A DNA stretch of 64,000 nt from Amphiura filiformis (Eukaryota > Echinodermata > Ophiuroidea > Amphilepidida > Amphiuridae), in NCBI RefSeq assembly GCF_039555335.1, contig NC_092635.1, forward strand, positions 48,938,052 to 49,002,051, given 5' to 3'. The translations under genes were made by a program, and so were the position numbers. Shown here one piece after another: positions 11,177 through 23,100 of this stretch (position 1 is the first letter of the stretch; each line of letters begins with the position of its first letter). The notes beneath the pieces are model-generated. The model was not told where the DNA came from, did not search any database, and worked only from the letters and a program-made list of their open reading frames with translations.

Positions 11177-12214
11177 ATATTCCTTGGTTTTGGAGATGTT
11201 ACAGCTTTTTTTTAGATAGATTCATCATAACTATAAAAAGGATGGGTGGCCTATCTGCTGTGTCATTTGCCTGAGTTTCACTTAAATTGTAAGATTGAAA
11301 ATTTATAAAGCACTGGCAAACATCGATAACTGCAGCAGTAAATAACTTGTATACTGAATATACACTCACACATGCGTCACATTTCGTCCAATCAAACTAG
11401 ACACAATGCCACCTACAGATAGCACTATTTTTTTGAGGATTTCCCTGAGATAGGGGGCAGGAATTTTGTTTGCTCTTGCACTAAAGGAAGATCATGTTCA
11501 CATAAAATCGGCAACAGGATCGGCGCAAGTATATTTTTACGATTATTTTACCTGAAAATAGGAGGGTCATATTTTTTTTACACCAAAAATAGGGGGTTAT
11601 AGAAAGTTATAAAATTAGCAAGCCATGCATTATTTGCACTTTCCATCCAAATTTTTGCACAATCTTTAATTAGTTACAATTAAAATTTTTGAGCGCTGCA
11701 GGAGAATTTGTTACACTTACAATCAAAATTGTTGCATGCTATACACACATTCTTTTTTTAAAATAAAATGCTAGAGTGTACAATAGCCCATGAGGAGTGA
11801 CACAAATCAAGAACTTATATAGGTATACCTAGGCACTACAAAAAACAACAACATGGGCCAATCAGTGGTTCACAGCAGCTTAGGAACAACAAGAGTGAAG
11901 GGGTACAGTAACTTAAGCATCAGACACATGAAATAAGATGCTTATGCACTCTGCTCTTGAAAGATGGTGTGCCGTTGTCAGTTACGTCTCCGACTACTCC
12001 CATCTGTTAGGCTATTCCAAAGGTAAACTGCAGTGTGGATAAGGTCCTGCTAGTAGATATGGTTCTAGAACCTGGTACTGTGAGAACATGGCAAAGCATG
12101 GAGCGGGTAGCTCTTCTGACTACAAATGGCTTTGGTAGCAGTGCCTTCTGATCTGGTGGGCACAAGCTGGTGTGCATTTTGTAGAGGACTGTTGCTGCAG
12201 CAACTTGACATCTT
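11177..12214. other. 3' flank of the membrane-protein gene and spacer
   Basis: No canonical AATAAA was seen in the first 250 bp after the stop; variants such as TATAAA occur near 11305. The rest shows no recognisable gene. It could hold part of the unseen ULK3 3' end, but I found no MIT-domain coding sequence. Confidence 0.4.
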
Positions 12215-15085
12215 TGATGGAATTATTTTTATTTTATTATTAGATCTTATTTTGCCTGGGGAACAAACTCAGTGGTCCACACTGATTTCCAGTCTGGCCC
12301 AGGGGTCAAACAAAATACATCAAAAATACAAATGAAATACATACAAAAGAATTACATACCATGGATTTAACAAATAACATCATATATGAACACACCAAGG
12401 AAGCACATCTGTGCAGGTCGGCTGCAGTGCAGCAATGTCGGCAGGCTTCAAAGACAGCCCGCAGACAGAGTCCGCACCGCAGCCGACCATCATGCAACAA
12501 CCTGAATAATTTAATAATTTAATTGGTAATTGCACATCGCTTTGAAACGGCCTAGTGTATGAGGTAATGGTACTTTAACCTGGGTTGGCAATGAATTAAA
12601 AGAGAACACGCCTCTGTATGTAAATTTTAGCTTAGCCGACTCGCTCTTACTAAGTGGGATGACCAGATTACCTTGTGACCCTGCTCTAGTCAGGTGGTTG
12701 TGACTCAAGCAACTGTGTGGAATATATTGCACAGGGTGATGGGAGTAGGTTACAAAGGCTTTTGTACACCATTATATTTAGATGGAAATTACGGCGGCAA
12801 TCCAGTTTATCCCATTTCAGGCTGTTGAGAAGTACTTCGGTGGGATATCTGCGTGGGAGCCCCAGAATGATCTTACCAGCTGCATGTTGAAGTTTATCAA
12901 GTCTACTGAGGGATGTCTTAGCAGCGTTGCCCCACACAGTATCGCAATAATCAAGTTGCGGAATGATGAGCGTTTTATACAAAAGAATGAGAGTTTCCTT
13001 GGGCAAGATGTTTCTCAGCCTTCTTAACAAACCATTACGTTTAGAAAGCGGAGCTTGAAATCTTCTCAATGTGAGAAGACCAAGTGAGGGACGGGTCCAG
13101 CCAAACACCTAAGTATTTGAACTTCTCAACATTCTCGATGACAGACTCATTGATGTAAACCTCAAGCTCCATGTCTTTACGAGCAAGTTTTTGGGCAGTA
13201 CCTAAAATCATCCCTTTGGTTTTTTTAACATTTAGTGTGAGGAAGTTGTGGTTTAGCCACTCAGCAACGTGGGTGAGTTCATAGTTCAGAATGTCATTAA
13301 TGGCCCTGATAGTTTTAGCTCTGACAAAAATAGCAGTGTCATCAGCATATAATGCTACCTTGGAGTCAGGATGGGTAATAACACTTGATAAATTATTGAT
13401 GTACAGGGTAAGAGGAGGGGCCCCAGTATAGATCCTGCGGGACTCCAAAGTTTACTGGAGCAGGACTGGAAACCACATCACCAATTTTAGTGACTTGTTG
13501 GCGATCTCTAAGGTAGGATCCAAACCAGTCAAGTTCAGTGCCATGCACACCTATGCTATGAAGTTTGTTAATCAGGACGTTGTGGTGCACCGTATCAAAC
13601 GCCTTCTTTAGGTCTAAAAAGATAGCACCAGTGGAAAAAACCAGAGTTAAAATTGTCGAGAAGGTAGTCGGTAACACCGAGAAGGCATGTTTGAGTAGAG
13701 TGCATGGCCCTGAAGCCTGACTGGTTAGGAGACAAAAGATTGCAATCTGTGATGTAGCTGTAAAGCTGGCCATGGACCAACTTTTCAAACACCTTCATAC
13801 AGGCCGGGATGACTGATATTGGCCTATAATTGCTAGTGTCCATGTGGTCACCCTCTTTAAATATTGGAGAAACTCTGCTTTTCTTCCATGCGGAAGGTAC
13901 GACACCGGTGGAGAGACTAAGATTCATGATGTAGGTTAGTGGCCTACATAATTGCACGTACCCAATTTTGAGGAGTTTTGGACTGATATTGTCCAGACCA
14001 GTGGCTTTCTTACTATCAATACCTTTGAGAAGCTTAAGAGCATCCTCCTCAGATATCTTAGAGAAAATAAAAGGACTCTCCTCCGGTATCGTCTCTTCAG
14101 TGCAAGGTAGATTGACATTCATAGGGGTTGGTTTGAACAAATGGCATCGGCTAGATTTTGACCTATGTTTGAGAAGAAAACATTGAAATGATTAGCAATT
14201 AAATTACCATCATTGACAATTTCATCACCTATTCTTATGCTGTTGATTGATTGTTGTTTAGAACCGGGAAGCACAGTTTTAACTGTTTTCCACAATTTAT
14301 GTGAGTTTGTTCCAGCTTCATTGATTGAAGACTCAACGAAATTCCGCTTGAGCCTGGTAGCAAGATTGTTAGTTTTGTTTCTGAGGTACCTAAAAGCATC
14401 CCAGTCAACCTCAGAGCAGGTATTTTGGGCATGAGATTTTGCACGCACAAGGTCTTGTCTGCACGCAATATAATCATCATCAATCCACTGAGGAGGATTG
14501 TTTGGAATTTTAACCTGCCTAAACGGGGCGTGAACATCGCAGATGGGAATAAATAAACTTTCAAACATGCCCCATGCCAAGCCGGGGTCATCCGAGTCTT
14601 CAACCGTACCCCACGGAACCTGTTCTAAATCCTCAATAAAAGCAACATCATCAAAGCGGCGGTAAGATCTCGCTTTAATGATGCGAGAAAGGTCCTTTGA
14701 TACGTTTAGGATTTTTTTTTTTTTTTATAATTAAGGAATGATCACTGATGGCAAGTGTAATAACCTCATTTTTAGCGTCATCTCAGGACGGGATGTCCAG
14801 AAGTGGTCTATACAAGTTTTACTGGTTTGAGTAATACGTGTGGGACTAGTAAATATTTGACTGAGTTGGTAAGTATTCATGATGTTAGAAAGTTTTTTTT
14901 TTTTCCCAGTCTTTGGGTTTTAAACCATCACAATTAAAGTCACCAAAACATATGATCTCTCCAGGTGTACGAGATGAGGTACTAATGGCATTCACTTCAT
15001 CCATCACATACTCCAGGTTTTCGAAAAACTGGTTACAAACGTCAGGGGCATATACAATACCTGCCAGTATTGGGGGTGTTTTCGG
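12215..15085 (-). mobile_element. Decayed non-LTR retrotransposon (LINE, CR1/L2/Jockey group)
   Basis: Reading on the minus strand, the element starts inside an apurinic-endonuclease domain (a GDFNCD motif near 14930). A linker and reverse transcriptase follow: NYRPISVIP near 13835, FDTVHHNVLINKLHSIGVHG near 13575, GVPQD near 13450 and the catalytic ALYADDTAIF near 13345. After that come the YLGVWLD and LDYCDTVWGN C-terminal motifs. The frame changes about five times between 14580 and 12511, so it cannot make a full protein. The 5' end is truncated. The 3' part ends in an A/T-rich tail (AATAATAAAATAAAAATAA). Confidence 0.88.
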
Positions 15086-15576
15086 AATGGAAAGATGTGA
15101 TGTTCAGCTCTATAATTGCTTACTTGAAGGGCCTTCATCTAGATAGAATTTGTGAGTTAGTACAAGTAGGTTTGTTTATCCTACATGATCTTGAAGCGAA
15201 CCTTGGAGGAGAAAGTGTGGGATTATATCGGGATGACAGACTACCGGTTCTCAAAAAAATGTACTGGATGAGACACAGATTGCATGTAAGGCAGTCATTT
15301 TCAGGTCATTTTGTAGCCAGGTACCCGAAACCACGACTGAAAATGCCTGCCTTAATCAAATGAGAAAAAAATTGCAAATAAATATTCAAGTTAAACAGTC
15401 TATGGATATCAGTTAAAACAAACCTAAAGGAAACAGGAGGAAGGGGAGAGGAGAGAGCTTGAGAAGGAGGGGAAAGAAAAATATTGGTATTGCCTTACTC
15501 TTTGTGTTGTAAAATGGAAATATGATATTGACAAAACTAATATTAACTTTAATAACTGTCGTCGTCGTGGTCCTAT

Positions 15577-16498
15577 GGGTCATGACTGACCCTTTGTGAC
15601 CCTGTTGATGATGGTATTCCAGCAGCTTCTGTCTTGAGCCAGACGGTGGGCTGCGACGAGAGAAAGGCCTGTTAATTGTTTAATTCCATCAGTCCATCTA
15701 AGCTTCTGTCTACCTCTTCTCGACTGCCTTCTATGTGACCTTGCATAATTATCTTCTCAATGCTGTCACCATCTCTTCTAGAAATGTGGCCAAAATCGCC
15801 AGTTTAAAACGATCTATTTTCTGGGACACGGAAGCATGGTCTCCAATTTGGTTTCTTACAAATTCGTTGGTCTTATGTTCTTTCCAAGATATTCTCAGCA
15901 TCTTCCGCCAGCACCACATTTCAAACGCCATGATCTTTTTCTTATCTGTCATTCCAACCGCCCACGTTTCACAGCCATACAAGGCAATCGGAAAACCAGA
16001 GCATCCATAATATGAATCTTGGTAGCTTTAGAAATACCTCTGTCTTTCCATATATCTGTCAACGCAATTGCCGATGATCTTGCCATGGCTAGGCGTCTTC
16101 TGATTTCCTGGGAACTGCCCCCTGCATTGTCTATTAGTGATCCCAGAAAGTTGAAAGTGTCAACTTGTTCCACATCTTCTCCATTCACCTTCACTTGCTG
16201 ATTTGTATCTCCTCCACAGATCATTATCTTTGTTTTCTTGACATTGAGATGCAGCCCAAATTCCTCACTATTTGCTTTTACTCTGTCTATAAGGTCCTGA
16301 AGCTCATCTGATGACTTTGCAATAAGGGTGGTGTCGTCAGCGTATCTGAGGTTGTTAATCTTTCGTCCTCCGACTGACACCTGACCTGTAACACCAACAA
16401 ATGCTCTCCTCATGATGTACTCTGCATATATGTTGAAAAGGTACGGTGACAGAATGCATCCTTGACGAACGCCTTGGCCAATAGTGAACCACACAACT
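15577..16498 (-). mobile_element. 5'-truncated RTE-like LINE fragment
   Basis: Minus-strand frames encode reverse-transcriptase motifs GVRQGCILSPYLFNIYAEYI (about 16470), LRYADDTTLI (about 16330) and LHLNVKKTKIM. After a frameshift near 15965 comes the C-terminal signature MYGCETWAVG with FEMWCWRKMLRISW, and last TGLSLVAAHRLAQDRSCW close to 15620. This order is typical of the widespread RTE-like endonuclease-reverse transcriptases. The endonuclease half is missing and the frame is broken, so it is dead. Confidence 0.85.
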
Positions 16499-18010
16499 GA
16501 GCCTTTATGAAATAAGATAGGCCTACTATCATAAGAATATTTGATCGAAATATAGCGAGTTTAAAAATGATATAAGGAGATTAGCACTGGATACAAGTCC
16601 ATTCGTGTTTATTCAAACAAAGTGTCTAAGGTAGAGTCTTTTGTCTTGAAGTGTGACCAATAACCCACTTGTCCAAACAAAAGGGAGAAATTCTGTTGCA
16701 GTCACTTATACACATGCCCTTCTTTTGATCGCCCATTAATACACATGTCTCAAGTTTAACCGACAAGACGCTGTTGGTGCAGTAACCAATCAGATGTTAG
16801 TGTTGAAGTAAATCTAAGCAAGAAATCCAATCGAATATGCGAAGTTGCCATATAGAAGTTGAAGTAAAATTTCAAACTTCATTTCGCAAACTCTCTTGTA
16901 ACACATTCATACCTCAGTGACAAAACTCCACCTTCTCTGAAAGGCATATCCCTGTGCCATATCCATTTATTTGATTCATAACAATTCCTATACTTCATAC
17001 ATTTTAAGTCGCTGGTAACCAGTATTTCAAAAAAGGGTGTAGCTTTGAATTGATGTGATGGGATTCAATTTTTTTAAATATATATTTTGACCCACAGATC
17101 GTTCTACGGTTTCACGATTTAAATTACTATATGGCCCAAGATTGGCGAGAAGGCATTGAGACAAACAGCATGCATGTGAAATGTTCCAAAGGTTATGTTC
17201 GAGAATGAAAAGAACAGATTAACTTTATCATGTTTGTCTCCCTATGCACGAGTGCATATCTTTATGGCCTTTACAATATTTTCTTATGTTCTTGATTAGA
17301 TATGAGGTATACATGTATATTAAAATAAAAAATAGTTATATTATCTAGCACAAATAAATTGTCTTCATTCAATTGCCTATACTGTGTGCATATTTGTGCT
17401 CTCTTTAATGCAAGTAGAAATAGCTTGTTAACTTTCAACATGGGAACACATTGTGAAGTATCTATATAGTGAAAAGATATAGTTCAGCGGCCAACAAAAA
17501 GTAATGTCTATAGTACTAGGCCCTATACGACAAACAAGATTTTCTTCCTGAATTGGCCGTATTTTTAGTGTAAGAAAATCAATCGCATTTAATATTGTGT
17601 TCATTCTATAAGTTTGGGCCCTATTTGACTCATTGGAACATTCGAAAAGACACCCCGCGACTGTCAAGGTAAAATGAATCAAGTATAGTGTTAAATGCAG
17701 GCATCAATACATTTCCATGTTCTGAAAAAGCATATAAAATGTGGCAAAAATGGTCCAAAATGGGCTGAAAAAATGAAAACACCCAAATTTGGGCAACAAA
17801 AAAGCAGCAAATTGCTACCACTTGAAAGCAAGGTCAAGGGTCAAGAAGAGTATCACATAATTATAAAATAATAACAACATAATCATGCAATACCCTTCTT
17901 GACCTCACTTTCACTACCCTATAATATGTAATATCGATGTGACATCATCAATGTTCACCCCATCAATGGCAGGGAAGTGCCATCTATAGGAATAGGAATG
18001 GTCTATACAG
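16499..18010. other. Non-coding stretch, nothing recognised
   Basis: No gene or mobile element could be supported on either strand. It should lie in or beyond the ULK3 3' region, but no MIT-domain codons were found. Confidence 0.4.
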
Positions 18011-18018
18011 TCCTGATT

Positions 18019-18353
18019 TATTTTGTATTGTTTATTGTGTAGTAGGGTGAAATTTTATGTCAATGCATATAATGCACATCATATATGTAATATTGTATAG
18101 TATATTTTTATAGCATAGCTTATTTTTGTATGTTAAACAAGATAATAACATTATATGTTTGTTTATAATAATCATATGCAGTGTTTTCTGACCAACATGG
18201 ACACTTTGGATAGGATTTTTGTATTGTTTTTTGTGTAAAGGTTTAATTTTATGTCAATGCATATAATGCACACATATGTATATTTTTACAGCATAGCTCA
18301 TTTTTGTATGCTAAACAAGATAATAATATTATGTTTGCTTATAATAATCACAT
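18019..18353. repeat. Imperfect tandem duplication (~170-bp unit)
   Basis: Two adjacent blocks share TTTTATGTCAATGCATATAA, the string AACAAGATAATAA and TTTATAATAATCA-like text in the same order. The copies differ by scattered substitutions and small indels, so the duplication is older than the one at 1340-2823. Confidence 0.75.
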
Positions 18354-19229
18354 TGATGTTATATGTGCTAATGTTAATTATTAGCTAAAAGCACACTAAT
18401 GCAGTACCAGAAGGGGCACTACGGACAGGGTTCAAAATAACCAAGAGCCAGGAGCAATTTGAATCCGGGGCAATTTTCAAAAGAAGATCTTATTTTGAGT
18501 CCTGATTTTGGTTGTATCTACCAAGGAAAATAAATTATTGTACAAAATTAAAACTTATAAAATTCAGGGTTATACATCTGGTGCTTTTACTTGCTTGGAA
18601 ATGGCCCTGAATAGAATCATTCTGTTGTAGGCATGAAGTAAATGTATTATTGAATATTTATAAATACAATGTTATGAACATAAATATCATGAGTTTGACA
18701 GAGTGCTGAATACACAAAAATTGCTGATCAATGCAAATTTGCTGTCCTGGGTAAACAGCATCTGAAATATTTTGTACCATTCTATTGATACTTCTGAAAA
18801 TTTGAGTACATTTATGATTATACCGTTCAGCAAATTACTTCAGCGGTGTTTGTCTGCTCTGTCTGATTATCGCGTAAAAAGAACTAGGTCACGCATTGCT
18901 ACACAGCTTGACCAGCGAATGAGGTGCTGATGTGATGATGACATGATTCAATTAGCCAATCAGAACCACACTTCAGTATATGCCATAAACAGTGCCAAAT
19001 TGGCAGAATACTGAAGTTCTCTGCTGAAAACTATAATCATTTGAAATGTATATTATAGAGGTGAATGTGCCCTATTTATTTACAATAAATTGGTATAAAT
19101 GGCCACTTTCAGATTCTCTGATGAGGTACATGCCTACCCAATCTAAAATTGAGTCCCCCCCCCCCCCAAGTCCCCCTGGAAGTGTGGTGTTCAAATGGAA
19201 GAGCCCATTTCAGGAGAGGACCTGGTTAT

Positions 19230-20030
19230 CGTCACTGGGCGGGAAAAGCCTCGTATGTACTTTTTGCCCTCGAACATGGATGAAGCAAACCATTCAATTA
19301 GGGATTCAATCATGTTTCACCGTTGTTCATCACCGTTTAACAACGATGCGGCAGCGTCGTCGTCTGCGTGGTTTACTTGGCGAGGGCAGCTTTAGCTGCC
19401 CGGCGAGTAAACTTTCGCGCAGACGCTACCGGACGCGAGTTGATAAACGGTGATGAACAACGATGAAACATGATTGAATCCCTTTCAACAACGAAAAGAA
19501 GCTAAAGATCGTATAATTCACATGATTATTTCATGAGGAATGTCAGTTAGTCATTGCCACTCAGCCTTCCAAAAACTTCGATGATTTTTCTGCTAAAATC
19601 AGCAATAAAACTGGGATAAAACTACAGAATAAAACTGCAATGTTTAGCCGCTGAAAAATACTGAATTTAATTAGTAAAGCTTGCATACGCACACAGGTTC
19701 CAAACATGGCCAATTTTACGGCGCTCTCGCGTAACGCCAGTAGTCTCGCTTCGCGTTCGCGTATACGCTATAGTAAAAGTGTGGATGCATCACGGATTAA
19801 CAACGGTTGGCTCCTGTACAAAGGTATAGGAGGAGTTGTTGAATATAAAGTCTACGCCTACAAGTCTTTATCCATTTTCAAGGGCCAAAAGTAAATATGA
19901 GATGTTTCCTGCATGTACTTTTGGCCATTGAACATGGATTAAGCAACCTCTTCAATATAAAGTCTACACCTACAAGGCTTTATCCATGTTCAAGGGCCAA
20001 AAGTAATGAGGTTTTTCCCGCCCAGTGACG
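19230..20030. mobile_element. MITE with CGTCACTGGGCGGGAAAA ends, next to ULK3 exon 7
   Basis: Left end CGTCACTGGGCGGGAAAAGC pairs with right end TTTTTCCCGCCCAGTGACG. The 4-bp string TTAT flanks both ends (19226-19229 and 20031-20034). Subterminal text TTTGCCCTCGAACATGG at the left reappears inverted at the right. Smaller relatives with GGGCAGGAAAAACCT ends occur at 22234, 25008 and 47853. The right end lies 12 bp from the ULK3 exon 7 donor. Confidence 0.75.
19300..19483. repeat. Near-perfect hairpin inside the 19.2-20.0 kb MITE
   Basis: The left arm begins GGGATTCAATCATGTTTCA and the right arm is its inverse. The arms include GTTGTTCATCACCGTTTA, a CpG-rich stem and a tip at GGCAGCTTTAGCTGCC (about 19384-19399). 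It looks like a second foldback element nested in the first. Confidence 0.7.
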
Positions 20031-20042
20031 TTATGTACTTAC

Positions 20043-20198
20043 TGCTTTTTGTAGTGATTCAGTGCATGGTACATGGTCTAAGTCAATGAACGGGTGTTGA
20101 AAGAAATCGCTAAATTCTATTCTCTCGGCTGGGTCTCTCTGTAATAGTCGTACTAGAAGGTCTCTGCACTTATCTGAGATGGGAATGTTGCTGGGAAT
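20043..20198 (-). CDS. ULK3: ULK3 exon 7 (kinase C-lobe end)
   Basis: The acceptor is TTATACTTACAG and the donor GCA|GTAAGT; 52 codons, phase 0 at both ends. Text includes [20 protein letters not shown] and [13 protein letters not shown], which closes the kinase domain and leads to the MIT linker. A MITE lies 12 bp into the following intron. Confidence 0.85.
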
Positions 20199-23100
20199 CT
20201 GTAAGTATAAAAAGTTAAAAAAAACTGTCCAAGTGTTTGTGTCTCAACAACAGGTTCCCAAGCTGTTGTGGAATGCGTAAGTTGTATTCTTGAAAGTCAG
20301 GTTACCCATTGTGTCGTACGTCCTCAATCGAGAAAATATACAGACCAAAGCACCAACAGGCAAAGTCCCAGCATCACCCGTTAATAAGTGCCCACAGAGA
20401 AGAAAGAAACATAGTGCGTGCATTCGTGCAACTAGTCAAAGTCCCCGTGTATTGTATGATGTAAGTTCTCGCATATTCATGAGGGCCGATTGTTCAATCG
20501 TGCCGTGTCTAACAATTATGCCAGCGCTGTGTGCCTTCGCTTATAAGCGATAGAGTGTTGCATGCTTTCGCGATAGACCGTGAAAATACACGGTAATTGC
20601 GTAGCAGTCTCGCCTGTCGCATTTCATGGAACAATCGGCCCTCATTATTGGGTGATGACTTTGACTGGTTGCACGCGCTCTGTTTCTTTCTCCTCTGTGT
20701 AAGTGCCAATCAACCCATGAAATGTGAGTGACAAAACTGCTACCAGGGATGTAAATAGGGATGCAACATATCCATTTCCTGAAAATCCATCTGCTCCTTG
20801 GAAAGGTGACTGAGGGCTTGCGTGCGGTATTGAACATTTAGAGGGGTTTGTGTGGGGAATAGGCTGCAGTGTATCACCCCCTTTTTTTACATTTCCGGAT
20901 TTTTTTTTGTTGCCAAATTTCCGGAATTCCAGTAATTTCTGGAAGATTTACATCCCTGTTCTACGCACATACCGCATATTTTTACGGCCTTTTGCATAAA
21001 CTTGAAGGCACGCAATGCTGGGGTGATTTGATCAACTGTCATGAATATGTGAGAATTTACAGCATACAAAGCACATGGACTTTGCCTGTTTGTGAATGGT
21101 CTGTATATTTTCTTATATGTACTTATGTCCCTCCAATAGTGACGATGCCCGGGGGGGGGGCAAACTTGGGCTCCCTCCCCCTCAAAAAAAAAACAGAACA
21201 AAAAAAATCACTGAAAACTGTACTCTTTTGAGCAAATTTCGGGCAAATGTCTGTAATTTTTGCTCAGCAGATTTCCAGGAAAATTTCCTGGGGCTGCTAC
21301 CACCCAGCTATTAAACCATGGTAATTTCTCAAACCTTTATTTTGAGCTCTCGACTACAAATATAATTGTACCCCTTTGGTTGGGGATCCCTGCTCAAAAC
21401 ATTTATCAAATTTTTGAAGCTTTTTGTTCTGATTTTTCCCTTACTTATGTTTTGATGTTTATTTTATATTCTAAAACTTAGGTGGTCCAATTTTTTTTAT
21501 TATGGTTTGTACCATTCATTGAATCTGATTTCAAATTTTGAGTAAAATTATTCCAGCAGCTTGGATATTAGAGGCAAATGTGTGTATCATAATAGCCCAT
21601 ATAGAAGAGTATGAGGCTATAATCAGAGACAAAATTAAAAAAGACATATTTGCATCTGACCTCATCTGTCAATCAAACTTGGGCACGGTTTGTTTGTGAA
21701 TATGTTGTGATGATCAAATTTCTAAACGTGGCAGCAAAACGTTGTGCCTCAAGGTTAATTTTGCACCTTCAAATATATATACAAACCGTCTCAAAAAGTT
21801 AGGTAAAAGGAAATGATGGCACCATGTCTTGAATAGTTGCTTTTTGCCTTGTAAAAGTACCAAATTGTTTGCTGTTTTTTGCGATTCATTTTCTCCCATC
21901 GGGACCTACCTTTTACGCTCTACTAACCAACGAAGGTTAGTGGGGAGTTTGATTGACAGTGACGTCAGACGCAAACTAGTCTTTGATCATACAACCTTTT
22001 TGTTCATGCCATATCTTAGACCTATAAATTGTACTAGGGATATGAGAAAAATATGAGTGTTCATATGCCAAAATCTCCATTGTAAAGGGAAGGGGATGAG
22101 GCGAGGCTGTCAATAGACCATTTCAAATCAAAGTTTTCTGAAGAGTAGACAGCTGTATATATGTTTATGATGACCCACTATATAATTTGGGTCATCATCA
22201 TGCAGCTGTTGGGTGCAGCACATAAATTCATCGTTGGACAGGAAAAACCTCCTATGTGTTTGTGGCCCCTGAACATGTTTAAAACAAAACTGAAAACCAG
22301 TTAAATAAGAGGTTTTGCTTTAAGCATGTTCAGGGGCCAATGAAACACATGAGGTAATATGCCAGTTGGCATGGTTGTGCTGTGCATAAATGTTTATTGG
22401 TAGAAGCGTATTATGACGTGTACACACTTGGTACACATGGCCTAATTTTCCGAACGTTTCCTATGTTGATTTGAAAACGTCTTTAGGGTTACTCACCTTT
22501 ATTTAAGTTTAACCCTTTCCATGCGGGTGTGGACTGCAGACGACAAGTTTTAAAAAAAATTCAAAATTCAAAAATTTCAAACCTGTAAATTTTCATGGCC
22601 ATATACGGAATCAGCATGAAAAATGCATTGAAATGAGTACAAACAAACCTAGTATTGGTTTAGTGGTTCTTAAGATAGCTCTTGATATTTTGAGAAAATA
22701 TCTCGGAACTTTTATTTACGTTGAAGTTTATGGCAGAGCAGAGCATTAAGATTTGTAATATCTTTGAGGTATTTATGGTGTATAATTAACTTGTTTTTAT
22801 TTGTCATGTATTCTTTTGATTTAATTATTGTAAATTCCACTGGAATCGTGCTACCGTGTGAATAAAAAAACATAACTGAATTTGAATGTTTAATATCATG
22901 TTTTATCATTTTGTGTTCTACCTTTATAACACGGTATATACAATAATTGTACCAAATACACATAGACAGACTTTAAAAAAAAAAAGATTGTCACAGAAAA
23001 CTATGCGCACAGCTTTTAAAATCAAAGTTTGCATAATTATTTCTTTTTTATGGTAAAACTTTGGCTGTAAAGCAAAAAAAAAAAAGTGATCAAAAATGCA

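Noticed and set aside
12126-12335. Plus-strand 69-residue frame
   Set aside because: It overlaps the 3' end of the minus-strand LINE and shows no domain.
19046-19453. 135-residue plus-strand frame near 19.1-19.45 kb
   Set aside because: It runs through a MITE hairpin; composition and context give no support for a gene.
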